DNA from: Calliopum simillimum
Taxonomy: Eukaryota > Arthropoda > Insecta > Diptera > Lauxaniidae
Length of the DNA: 64,000 nt
Direction: 5' to 3'
Assembly: GCA_951812925.1 (NCBI GenBank)
Contig: OX638368.1
Span: 25,731,187-25,795,186 of the forward strand
The position numbers and the translations under genes were made by a program. The notes below the pieces were generated by a model that saw only the letters and a list, made by a program, of their open reading frames with translations, was not told the DNA's origin and made no database searches. Below are positions 11,400 to 23,354 of this stretch, piece by piece (the stretch's first letter is position 1; each line of letters opens with the position of its first letter).

Positions 11400-12350
11400 C
11401 GGTTACTTCTTTCTCGATGTGGATATGTAGTTTCAGCAAAATGGGGCTAAGTTTTATAGCCTTAAAATCACAGTTGGGTGAGAAAATAATTTAAAGAAAT
11501 AGATCTATCCATTGGCCGCCAAACTCTGGATAAATTCCGCCGCTCGATTCGCTATAGCGGTAACTGAAATCATTTTTTTATGCGAACAAACCAGCAATGT
11601 TTAACGCTTTGGAAGGCAACACAATAAAGCTGCGAACAACTTTTTATCCTTCGCGCTCTGTCTGAATTTAAAGATTTTCATATTAATCCAAATTAAACAC
11701 ATTCTTGCTATGTTTCTTAAATTATTTATGTATTTCCAACTTGTTCCAATAGCTAATTTTTTTAAAATAACAACGAATCATCATACCTAAATTTTTCAAA
11801 GGTAAAAAATATAAATGCTAAATATGAATTTCGATATTGACAAAAAGAAGTTTAATATAAATTTCTCATAGCATTGTCGTTCATATAAAAAGCCAACTTT
11901 TAGCAGTAAAACAAAGCTTTCAATTTAGTTTTGTCAAAAAAGCCTACAACAAAGCTTTCAATTTAGTTTTGTTAAGAAAATTTTAAACTTGCATTGTAAA
12001 CAGGTCAATAAAAAATGTTTTATAACAATGCAAAATTTAGTAAGCACAATTTAAATACATCACCTTTATAATTTTTATGTAAGAGAAAAATTAAAAATTA
12101 TTTTTGGCATAAAATAAAAATTTGCATATGATTTGTACTTGTGTAGAATTTTGTTTTTTAGAAAGCTTTGTTTATGTTTTACTTAAATAAGAGAGTTAAT
12201 ATTTAACTAACAGCGAGCTAAACTATTAACAACATATGGTAGTATTTTAAGGAAACGGCATTGCATTTTGAACACAATGTTTTTGGCTTTCCCTGCAATA
12301 TATCAATTAAATCGTAGTGGGCAGTTTTTAAATTTCGTTATAAGCCATTA
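11400..12350. other. AT-rich DNA downstream of ATAD3A
   Basis: No gene is seen. A direct repeat of about 23 bp (CAAAGCTTTCAATTTAGTTT plus TGT) occurs twice, at about 11913-11935 and 11949-11971. The part next to 12350 should be the 3' UTR of ATAD3A. Confidence 0.4.
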
Positions 12351-15319
12351 CTATTTGCCTTTCCCACCACCACCAGTAATAGATTTATGATCACTGCGTT
12401 CCTGTTCTGACAACCAAGCCATCTAATGGACGAAGAAAAAATAAAATGATCACGGTTATTTTTATATCATTTCATTATTTCTTTCAAACTTTACCTTTTG
12501 TTTATGTTGCTCTACTGCCTGTTCGCATTTGTCCAAGACCATTTTCTCTGTGAGTACACCATCTTCTGATGCGTACACAGCAGCTTGCCATGAAACACCC
12601 AACTTTGAGATTTCACGTCCAGACATGCCTTCACAAATTTTTGCCATCTTCGTGCATGCTGCACCATAGTCAAATTGCTCCAATTTGAAGCGTCTGAAAA
12701 TTAGAAACAATTAAAATTTAAGGATACAATTTCACCATTAAAAATTAAAAGTACATACTTTGCACCCTGTGAAGCTGGTTGTAGTACATATTTGTCAAAA
12801 TACAAGCGCAACAAACGTTCACGTTCTTCTATTCCCGGTAATGTAAACTCAACCATTTCATCCAAACGATCATTTATTGCATAATCAAATTGTTCAGGTG
12901 TATTCGATGCCAGCACCAACATGAATTTTGAATTTTGTTCAGATGTACGATAAAGGAAAGCATTAAGAGCAGCACGCAAATCTTCTGATATACGTTCTGA
13001 TGAACGTTTGCGTAAGAAAGCATCTGCTTCATCGACAAACAGTAATAAGCCACGATGACTGGTCTGTGACCAATCGAATACTTTATGTATGGCTGTAACA
13101 CCTTCTTTACCCATGGGCGCAACATCACCACCAGTCATAATAGCATAATCCATACCCGAATGTTCAGCAAGTTTTTTAGCAAACATAGTCTTGCCAGTAC
13201 CGGGCGGTCCATGCATCAGTACATTCCGATACATGCCACGATTTATGCGTGTATTTTTTGTCGCAATAGCAATGTCACGCAAACGCTCTTCCAACTTTGG
13301 TTGTAATACAACACCACGTAATGCATCTGTGGGTTTTGATTTCAATTTCTTAATGTACTTGATGGGATGTTGAACAGCATCAAGAAATGCAAAACGTGAT
13401 GTTTCACCTACAAGCGTAGGTTTACCAATTCGTGCTTCAACATAGCGTGAGAGCACACCTGTTGCGCCCTTAGCGGAGTAAACACCCAGCGCCAAAAGAG
13501 ATAAACCACCAGCAGCTGTAAGAACTTTATCCCAATCTGTTAGCATAGCTTCGAAACCTGACCCAATAACTGAACCAGCAGTTCTTAAAGAGAATAGAAA
13601 GCAAGCAATATATACTTAGTGTTGTTATTGTTTTAAGCCAATTCTACTTACTTGATACCCTCAAGGACTGTGATACGGTTTTCCTGTGCCTTCAAGCGTA
13701 TCTGTTCCAAGTTAAGATCGCGATTTTCTCGATCTACTTTAGCTCTTGCACGCATTTCATGCTCGAGAAGCTTAAGGCGATTTTTTTCTTTCACCTCAAT
13801 TTCATGTTCAATAGTCTGGCGGCGCATAGCTTCCTGTCGTGCTACACTTTCTTCTTGCCTAAAGATTAAATATTAAATATATTTAAAATATTTATAAAAA
13901 GAATTTTGGTTTAATTTTGTACATACTTTTTCAAGTTATCCTCTTGAACGCGTTGCTGCTGCAACAGTTGGTCCTCATATCGCTTACGTGAAAGCTGATC
14001 TTGATACTGAGCACGTTGTTGCTGTTGCTTAGTTTCTTCCTAATTTTTAAATTATACTTTATCAGAATAGAATTCAATAAAATCTGCAATAAATAAAATG
14101 TTCTTACAATTAGCGTTTTTCGTCGCTCTTCATGATCAATGCGTTTTTGTTCCACTTTAGCCTGTTCAATGTGCGCCTCATACTCTTTCACTTTAGTCTT
14201 GTATTCTGTTTGTCGTGTCACCTCTTGCAATTTAGATAATTCCAATGCCTCACGAGAATGTTCTAAGGATTATATAAGAAGTTATGACAATAATTACGGT
14301 AGGCACTTCAATAAAAGAGGAAAACAGTTGCAGGTAAACTTATAGCCTTATCATGTATGACGAAACGAGAGACTGAAAGTCACTTATTAATATCAACTGA
14401 TTGAAACCTTCTATAAGAAACAATAGGCTTGACTTAAGCGTTAATTTTAGCTCAAAGAATAAAGTTTGTAAGCAAAAATTTGGATTTATGTTTTAACTTT
14501 TGAGATATAAACATTTGAAAACAGTCAATCGATTCGTTTCGTCATACATAATAAGGTTATAATGGGGGTTATCGTGAATCAATATTCCCGATAACCCGCA
14601 ATAGCTGAATTGCTCTGGGTTGTTAAAACTATGGATAATTGTAAAGGGGTTATCGTGAATAAAAATTCCCGGGGAATTTTCCTCAGACTGCCGTGCATTC
14701 TCTATTGCAGTGTGAGAACTTCAAATGTTTCCTTTTTTCTCACCACTTGAGGTATAGCATTCGTAAACTATTTCTAACTGTAGATACTGATTCTACGTTC
14801 AATAAATGAGACTTTTGTCTGAAACTATTTTTCGTATTTACATAGACAGCGCTATAATTAGCTTTTTACCAAAAGGGTAGGCGGGGTGTTTTTTGAAGTA
14901 GATCTTCTGAATATATCAATTCGGGTGGCGATGAGAAAAGAATGACTGGCGCCTTTTTTGTACATTTAAATGTTCCGATTATGCGTAGAGCGTAGAGGAG
15001 CGGAGTTAATAAGAGGTAACAAAGTTCAGATAGTCAGTAAAAACGTATTATGCAATACTATACAGAATCGTGCAATTGCATTAATTTTTTATGTATTAAT
15101 GCGCTACTCACTTGAATTTTCTAATGTTTTGGCAGCTTCTGCAGCACGTTCCAAAGCAGATGAATCGAAGCGATAGGCCTCCATGGCTTTACGTTCTGCT
15201 TTACTTAATTGCACGTCACCGCTTTTTTGTCCAGCTGTGTTATCGCTAGAATCCGTACCTTCACCCGAAACATCTTGCGGTGGTGGTTGCGGTCGGTTTC
15301 TTCCCAATAACCAAGACAT
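12351..15319 (-). CDS. ATAD3A: ATPase family AAA domain-containing protein 3 (ATAD3A; belphegor type)
   Basis: Seven exons on the minus strand: 15112-15319, 14108-14262, 13927-14039, 13652-13858, 12759-13583, 12495-12693, 12351-12422. Phases all agree and give 592 residues, against 586 in human. The start MSWLLG is the family N-terminus. A Pro-rich stretch is followed by long charged coiled coils (about 65-225), then a membrane helix after LTDWDK (about 248-265). The AAA module has Walker A GPPGTGKT near 353-360, Walker [12 protein letters not shown] near 407-417 and the downstream NDR arginine region. The protein is anchored in the mitochondrial inner membrane and is tied to nucleoid organisation, cholesterol and mitochondrial dynamics. 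The first intron (849 bp) holds a dispersed repeat. No defects seen; it should be functional. Confidence 0.95.
14559..14700. repeat. GGGTTATCG inverted module in ATAD3A intron 1
   Basis: GGGGTTATCGTGAATCAATA is followed by TTCCCGATAACCC, a short palindrome. About 80 bp on, GGGGTTATCGTGAATAAAAA is followed by TTCCCGGGGAATTTT. The same words, in a similar order, occur at 60764-60875. Non-coding. Confidence 0.5.
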
Positions 15320-15719
15320 TGTTGCAATTAAATTATTACCAGTTTATTTCAATAGATGAATAGTTTAATTCAATTTAATATTATGTTAAAACTCTTCCAA
15401 AAAGAATTTAGAAAAAAACGTGACGTTACGTGACAGGCTACGAAGAAGATTTTTGACAATACAAAATGTCAAAATAATATCAGCGCCATTCACAATCGAG
15501 AGTTTATTTAACTAGTTCACAATTGGAAGTTAATTATGCGGGATAGTCCATAAGCTTTTTTTTTTTTGACGATGTTTTTTATAAATCGACCTAAAATAAG
15601 TCCAAAATACTACATAAAATTTGTCCATACCTCGCTTTGCTTACAGCTATAAAGGTTTAGAGCTTGGACACACTAAAAACTAAACTGTCGGGCAATAGTA
15701 CTACTTGTAGGCAAGCGGA

Positions 15720-16145
15720 GGGACGTAATAACACACAAAATACAAACGAAATAACGCCTAAGAAATTTGAAATAACACCCAAAACAAAAACGAAATAAAG
15801 CCCAAATTATTTTTATTTAAATTGAGCGATAATCATTTTGGAAATAACGTCCAAAAATTATTTGTATAAAAATTATTTGGATGTTTTTTAATTTTGAGCG
15901 TTATTTTGTTTTTTTTTTTATTTTAAATGAAACAACGACCAAAGAAACGAAACAAAGTCCAAATTTTGGGTGTTATTTTCAAAATGATTTTCGCCCAAAT
16001 TTATATGAAAATATTTTGGGATTTATTTAGTTTTTGTTTTTTGGCGTTATTTCATATTTTTTGGGTGTTATTTGGTTTTTGTTTAGGGCGTTATTACGTA
16101 ATTTTATTTTTCGGGCGTTATTTGGTTTTTTTTGGCGTTATTTCC
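15720..16145. repeat. GCGTTATTT-rich degenerate array
   Basis: The left part carries AATAACGCC and AATAACACCC words. The right part carries many copies of GGCGTTATTT and GGGTGTTATTT separated by T-rich tracts. The two halves are therefore roughly inverted. No gene is seen between the ATAD3A start and the nested block at 16756. Confidence 0.5.
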
Positions 16146-16520
16146 TAACGCCCAAGAATTCTAAAGAAATTGCAAAATAAAAACATAGCAACAACAATAT
16201 CACTACAACTAACAACAAAAACACCAATGCAAGCAACATTAACAAGAATAAAAGTTTTTTTACAGCTTTAAAAACAAGAAAAAAGTGGAAAACTTGACTT
16301 GCTCTCTGGAAAATTTAAGTTTCTGTATCTCAAAAACAAAGTAAGATATCAAAAAATTTTATTAAATTTGGGGTGATTTATAAAAAACCATCATCAAATC
16401 AAGAAGCCACGGAAATTGGAGTCGTGCCATTTTTTTTTTTTTTTGACGCCTAAATTACTGAAACTTAAAAAATTCGAATTCATGAAAAAAATTTGAAAAT
16501 GGAAAACCAAAACGCCAGGG

Positions 16521-16573
16521 TTCAGAAAGTGAAACCTACGATACATAGAGTACGTCATGTACGTCACGTCGTG
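16521..16573. repeat. left arm of an inverted-repeat element split by the copia insertion
   Basis: CATAGAGTACGTCATGTACG then TCACGTCGTG (16544-16573) is the inverse of 40405-40434 with about three mismatches in 30. With the nested transposons removed the arms would be about 290 bp apart. The copia landed inside this older element. Confidence 0.6.
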
Positions 16574-16755
16574 TTTTTCAACTGAGTTAAAAATCATTAG
16601 TTTATAAAGTGCGACCTAATCAGTACGTGTGCATCAACGCAATGTATAAAAAATGCCAAACTCTCAACTTTTAACGTATGTCATGCAATTTAACAGTAGA
16701 CATAAAAAAAGATGTCAAAATAAATAAGAACTTTGACAGGTTTTCGAGTCATTTA

Positions 16756-16919
16756 TGTTGAAATCCACAAATAATAACTCCCATTTATACTTTAAGTTTT
16801 TATACTTTGTATTCCACAAATCTAAGTTTTGTTTGGAATGAACTTGAAATATGATGTATGAAAATTTTATTTTTTCATTCTAATAAAATTCATCAAACTG
16901 AATCAAACCAACTTTAACA
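16756..16919 (+). repeat. copia 5' LTR
   Basis: It starts TGTTGAAATCC and ends CTTTAACA. It is followed at once by GGTTATGGGCCCAG (16920-16933), the internal initiator-tRNA-Met primer site known from Drosophila copia. The pieces of the 3' LTR match it with a few substitutions, including G for the last A at 40295. Confidence 0.9.
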
Positions 16920-17002
16920 GGTTATGGGCCCAGGAGCTCAATTAATTTAATAAATATAATCGTCCTTTTAAATAATACATACAGAAAATAATCAATAAAA
17001 AT

Positions 17003-20000
17003 ATGGATCTATCAAAACACATCAAGCCCTTGGCAAGCGAAATCGATTGGCCAATTTGGAAACGAAAAATCCGGGATTTAATAGACTACCATGAGGGAGC
17101 ATTGGATGTAATCGATCGACGGTTGGAGAAACCAATAGAACCAGCAGATACAGCTACTGCAGAAGAAAAAAGCATTTATAAGGAAACAAATAATTTATAT
17201 AGAAAAGCCAACAGCTATGCAAAATCCATGATAACCAGCTCAGTAACCCACGAGGTCTATCAGAAGGTAATGGACAAGGAGACGGCTGCTGATGCTTGGG
17301 AGGCGTTGAAAATCCAGTTCGAGGCAACATCGAAGGATCAACTTTTTGGCATTTGCATTGAATTTTTTTCTTTTAATTGGACATCTACTGATGACATCTC
17401 AACCCATATCGCCAAATTAAAGAATTTGTGGAATGAACTCAACAACGGTTTAAAAGCGAAAAATGAAAACATTTTACCGGATTTATTGTTGGTATGTAAA
17501 ATTTTGCAAATTCTACCATTACAATATGAGAATTTCAAATCTAGTTGGATGCTGCTTACAAAAAATGAAGAAAGAAATTTTGAAGAGATGACTAACCAAC
17601 TCTGTATGTTTGAAAGAAATTTTGGAAAGACTGTTGAAAACAAAAATCATGAGGCATTTTTTATAAAATCGCAAAAGATAAAACAGAAATCTTACCAAAA
17701 ATATGAAAAGACGGACGATAAAGAAAATGATAAATGTAACTATTGCAAAAGAAAAGGACATTGGGTTCGGGAATGCAGAAAGTGGATTAGTGATGGAAGA
17801 CCAACAAAAGCTAATAAAGGTGAAATCAAATCCAGAGCACATGAGACGAGCATTGCTCTTAACTTAATCTGCGGTGAAGCTCATTCAGTTGATCAAGAAT
17901 TATCAGATTGGTGGATAGATAATAGAGCAACCAGACATATAACAAATGACTTCAGCTTATTTAGGTCATTTGAGGAATTTAAAAGTGCGTGTTGCATTAA
18001 GGCGGCAGGAAAAGAACTTTTAAATGCAGTTGGCAAAGGCGAAGTAAAAATTGTTTCAACAGTTAATAAAGAAAAAATATTTCTTACTCTAAAGGATGTA
18101 TGGTACGTTCCAGATATATCCAGAAATTTGTTTTCAGTACTAGCAGCCCAAGAAAGAAATCAAGACAGTGAATTTAAGTCAACTTCAACAAATTGCTGGC
18201 TTTCGATAAAAGGAAAAAGAATACTTCAAGGTTCACGAGATTTAAACGGAAGTTTATTCAAAGCAAATATTAGAGCAGTTTTGCCAGAATGTAGAGTTCA
18301 AGCCCACTCTACATTTTGCAAAGATTCGATGCTTCAACTTTACCATGAACGTTGGGGACATCAAGATAAACGTCACATTAAGAAAATGCTTGAGAAAGAA
18401 TTAGGAATCAACATCAAGATGGATAACAGTATTTGTGAGTCCTGCATATTGGGAAAATGTCATCTTCAACCATTTGGAATAAAACCAAGAACAATTATTC
18501 CAGGCGAATTGTTATCAGCTGATATATGCGGACCATTTCCGGAATCCTTTAACAAGAAAAGGTATTTCATAATTTTTAAAGATGCATACACTAAGTTCCG
18601 ATATTGTTTCTTCTTACGAGAAAAATCAGAAGCAAAGGATAAGCTGAAAGAAGTTTTAGAATTCTCAAAAACGGAAGGTCATCGTATAGAAGAATTTTTA
18701 AGCGATAATGGAGGTGAATTCGATAACAAGGAAGTGAAGAGAATTCTAAATATGAATGGAATCACACAAAAATTAACTGCACCTTACACTCCACAACAAA
18801 ATGGTGCCAGTGAAATAGACAATCGAACGATTGTAGAAATGGCAAGAACTTTTAAATACTCAAATTCAGATATTACATTTCCAGAAGCGATATGGGCAGA
18901 ACTAATCAATGCAGCAGTTTATATATTAAATCGTACTGGAAAGTCTTCAGATGACTTAAAAAGTCCATATGAGTTATGGAAAGGAAAGAAACCAAGGATC
19001 AAACACTTAAGGATCATTACAAGTGAATGTTACTTTCATATCCCAAAAGAAAAAAGGGCGAAGATGGATCCAAAGGCCTCTAAAGGATATCTAATTGGAT
19101 ACGACGAAGATGAAAGATACAGGATATATATTAAAGGACAGAGAAAAGTTATATTATCAAGAGATGTAAAATTTGAAGAGAAAATCAAAGCAAGAGAAAA
19201 AGAGTTAGAGTTACTATTTAAGGACCTTGAGCCAGATTTCAAATTTCATAAAGGATTACAAGTTGATTCTGAAGATACCATTGAAAATTTAGATGAAGAA
19301 AACGGAGATTTAAATCAATTAGATGAAGAGAATGTAAATTTAGATGAAGAAAACGAGAATTTAAATCAAATAGATCAAAACAGCAATGAAGGTCCTGGTA
19401 GATTTAGTGAAGAAAATGCAAATTTAAAAACGCAAAGGCCAACCGATGAAGGACAAATTCGAATCTGGAAGAGAAAAGGAGAAGAACAAACAGAAGATCT
19501 CCAACAAAGTAAAAGATTAAGAGACCGCTCTTTAATTCAAAATTCAAAATATAAAGATTTTGTTATGACGTCTTATAGAGAAGCAAACAACAGAAGAAAA
19601 CAAGAAGATTCTAAAGAAATTATATTAAATAATATTGAAGTTCCATCAAGTGTTAAAGAAATTCTACGAAGAAGTGATAAATCGAAGTGAATTGAGTCCA
19701 TGAAATCAGAATATGACTCATTGATCGGAAAGAAAACTTGGATTTTGGTAGAAAGACCAACTAATACTTCTATTATTAAATGTAAGTGGGTCTTTGCAAT
19801 CAAAAAAGGATAAGAATGGACAAATCCAACGATATAAATCAAGACTTGCAGCAAAAGGTTGCAATCAGAAGTATGGAATAAATTATACAGAAACTTTTTC
19901 CCCGGTAACAAGATATTCTACTGTACGAATTCTCTTAGCGTTGGCAGTGGAATTTGAATTATATGTACATCAACTAGATGTAACTACTGCTTACCTAAAT

Positions 20001-21166
20001 GGCGAAATTGATACCGATATTTACATGGACCAGCCTGAAGGATTTGAAGATCCTGATTATCCAGAAAAAGTGTGTTAATTGCGAAAATCCTTATATGGAT
20101 TAAAACAATCAGGTCGCAAATGGAACGAGAAACTTGATGAAATCCTTAAGCAAATAGGATTTGTGAGAAGTAATATAGATCACTGTGCTTATACCATGAA
20201 CAACAAAAAGGAATATATTATAATAATTGTATATGTTGATGATATTTTGTTGGCGTGCTCAAATTTGAAAACTATGAATAGGATCAAATCAGAACTCAAA
20301 TCAAAACTAGAAATCGTTAATAAAGGTCCAGTTGAATATTTCCTAGGGATGGAGATAGAAAGAAAACATCCTACAGGACCTGTAAAAGTTTCACAAAGAA
20401 ATTTTATAAGAGAACTTCTGCAAGAAAACTCCATGACAGAATGCAAGAAATGCAGTACACCTTTAAACCCAGGTATGAGACTCAAAAACTGCAATGATTG
20501 CAAGGATTGCGAAAAAATTTACTTAACAAAATATCAGTCGTTAATTGGTTCACTAATGATATTTTACATTCAGTCAATAAATTAGCACAGTTCAATAAGA
20601 ATCCTCACAAGGAACATTTAGTGGGAGCTAAACATATATTGAGATACCTATCTAATACTATTGATTCTGGATTAAATTACAACATAACGATAAAAATGTT
20701 ATTTGGACTTGCGGATGCTGATTGGGCTGGAAGCTGTGACGATAGGAAATCTTACACAGGATTTGTATTTCTACTTGCTGGAGGTGCAATTGCATATGAA
20801 TCTAAGAAACAACCAACAGTTGCACTTAGTAGCACAGAGGCGGAATACATGGCGATTTCAGCTGCAACCAAAGAAATTATTTACCTTCGAAATATGTTTC
20901 AAGAACTTGGATTTAAAAATTTAGTTACACATCCAACAATTTTATATGGTGATAATATTAGTGCGCATCAGTTGGTGAAAAATCCTGTCTTTCATTCAAG
21001 AAGTAAACAAATTGATATTAGGATACATCATGTCCGGGATGTTTATCAAGCAGGACAACTTGAATTAAAATATGTACCATCAACTGAAAAGACAGCAGAT
21101 GTTTGAACCAAGGTTTTGCAGAAATCAAAACATAAGTTTTTTCAAACCAAATTAGGCGTTGATTAA
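17003..21166 (+). pseudogene. copia gag-pol polyprotein, broken
   Basis: The first frame runs from ATG 17003 to a TGA at 19688. In order it shows gag, a zinc knuckle (CNYCKRKGHWVREC, about residue 245), a protease, the pre-integrase motif and an integrase with SDNGGEF. Downstream pieces carry the reverse transcriptase (YVDDILL near 20233) and RNase H (DADWAGS, STEAEYMA). Defects: protease active site DNRA where the family has DSGA; stop at 19688; one extra base near 19807; stop at 20076; a small deletion with frameshift near 20550 that removes the segment after LIGSL; stop at 21103. None of it can give a working polyprotein. Confidence 0.9.
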
Positions 21167-21210
21167 GATAATTAAATATTATTTGTTTTTATTTATGAGA
21201 GGCATTATTT

Positions 21211-21219
21211 GAGGGGAAG
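21211..21219 (+). other. copia polypurine tract
   Basis: GAGGGGAAG lies directly before the TGTTGAAATCC start of the 3' LTR, as expected for plus-strand priming. Confidence 0.8.
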
Positions 21220-21263
21220 TGTTGAAATCCACAAATAATAACTCCCATTTATACTTGAAGTTT
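21220..21263 (+). repeat. copia 3' LTR, left piece (44 bp)
   Basis: It matches the first 44 bp of the 5' LTR with one visible change. The final GTTT (21260-21263) is the target duplication of the next element. Confidence 0.85.
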
Positions 21264-23354
21264 TGTTACATGTCCGTTGGTATCATACCCCAACGCGGAT
21301 CTGCCCGGCTAGCTCACCGGCCAGGGTGGTTCTCAACCCTCCGCGTTGGAATCGAGGGTGTAAACAATAATGTTTCACTTCCAACTTGGAAGCAAAACAT
21401 AAAAAAAAACAAAACCACGAAAAAACTTCTCACCATTCCCACCACACACACATAGTCCTCCTACCAGACTAATCCACCACATGAATGCGGGGATCTGATG
21501 TCTTCTCCCAGCGCGCCCACCCAACCTGGACTATCACTTCCGGTGCACAAATAGTCCCCATGATATGCTCTTCACCAAAACCAACTCACCTTGTCATACC
21601 GCAGTCATGAAATTCCCCCCCCCCCCCCATATACCAAAAAAAATTAAAAATTAAAATCCTTCTCTCAAATTATCTATATACTAAATTCTAACATTCAATT
21701 TACTTCCAGTTTCTTACTTTAGATTTACAGCAAATCCCCCAAAATGCCCGGAAAATAAATATCAACGTACCAGAAAAACCCGGAAATTAAATCCAGCACT
21801 GGCGATTTTAAATTACCCAAAATATTTTTATGCCAAATTAAATTATGTAAAAATGTAAATGTAAATATAATATAGTATATGTAAATGAATATGTAATATA
21901 TATGTATGTATATGTGTGCATGTATAAAATCCAAATATTTTTAAAATTAATAAAAATTTAAATGGACCCCTAACATAACATGTTTTAATAAAAAAAAAAC
22001 AAGGATATTTCGAATGAAAACAGGTAATAAATCCCTATTGCAAATTTATACAAACAACCATTTGTGTTCTCGCTTTTTTTAACACATGACCCAAAAAAAA
22101 ATGATTTACCCCAAAAAGATCCTGAACGAGCTCGCTTAGAAATCGATTAAATAAAAAAAACTAACATCAATCACAGGTCTTTAAAATTTATGATTTTAAA
22201 TTTGCTCCTATAAATTTGCTCACAACAAAAAGAATCAAATAAAACCCTTACCAGGATAATGATAAAAAAAACATGCCTGTGGCCAACTTATCTTGTACAG
22301 TGTCCTGCGGCGTACCTCGTCTTCGTCCTTCATAAATTGCCAGCCACACTATAACAAATAAAAACACCACTATTTCACTAACCGATCACTTTCCAAGCAA
22401 AAACTTTTAACTTCTACTCACGTTAATTTTCCTTATTCTCCTAACACAAAAAACTTGTTACCTCCTGGTCGTTACGCTTTATCCTGCAACTAGGTCTTCC
22501 ACACTGCTCCTGTACTTTAACACAGCACCGTATTTTAAAATTATTTCACTTGGTGAAATTTTACAAATGTTCAAATTTATTGATTTTAAGTTTTTTTTCT
22601 TTTTAACGCACGTTCCGAATCACGTAAGGATTTTTATTTTTCTTTTAAAAGGATATTTTCCTTAAAAGGACGAATCTCTATTTGAAAAAACTTATACTTT
22701 TTCAAACAAATTCCGGTTTAAATAAAACTAAAACGTTGCGGAACGAATTTTAAGCCACGACTTCACAGGCTGATAGACACTGTACTTTTGAATTTTTGGT
22801 GGCGCTAAATGCAATCACCAAGCCAAAATTTTGCTAAACGGAAAAAACCTTAATTCTATGTGCACATATAAACAGTTTACAACAAAACAAACCCTAAATG
22901 CATTGCCTACAACTACCTCAATAAGTCTCAAAGTTCACCTATGATCGACCTATACAACGACATCCCTATCACGATATGTCACGCAACTTCGCCGTGAAAC
23001 CATTACGTCATAAACCTACTAACAAAAACTGTGTTGATCATGATCACAGGTTCGCTATGAAACACTGTTACCCTATTTGCTAAAAATATCACATACAATA
23101 CTGCCTATTCTCTCGAGTCTCAAACGTGGATTGTAACTTGGCTAAAGTGACATTTGGGAAAATGATGGCCGCCAGAAGACTTTTTTGCAATCAATTTTTA
23201 TTATTTTTTTATTAATTTGCTGTCTGCAGTGCCTCCACTTGTTTTTATAAACAAAAATTTGATTGTGTTGTGGAAGAGATCCTGCACTATCTTTTAATAT
23301 TGCCGCAAACGCAACCGACGGATTTCTTGCAGGTAAACAAGGAAGTATACCAGC

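Noticed and set aside
12874..13131. ORFs overlapping ATAD3A exon 5 on either strand
   Set aside because: Shadows of the real coding frame.
21290..21370. GC-richer patch as a tRNA gene
   Set aside because: No A and B box pair and no cloverleaf could be drawn; it is part of the solo LTR.
21264..23354. Host intergenic DNA between copia and Gypsy
   Set aside because: GTTT duplications and the split copia LTR show that this is part of an inserted element.
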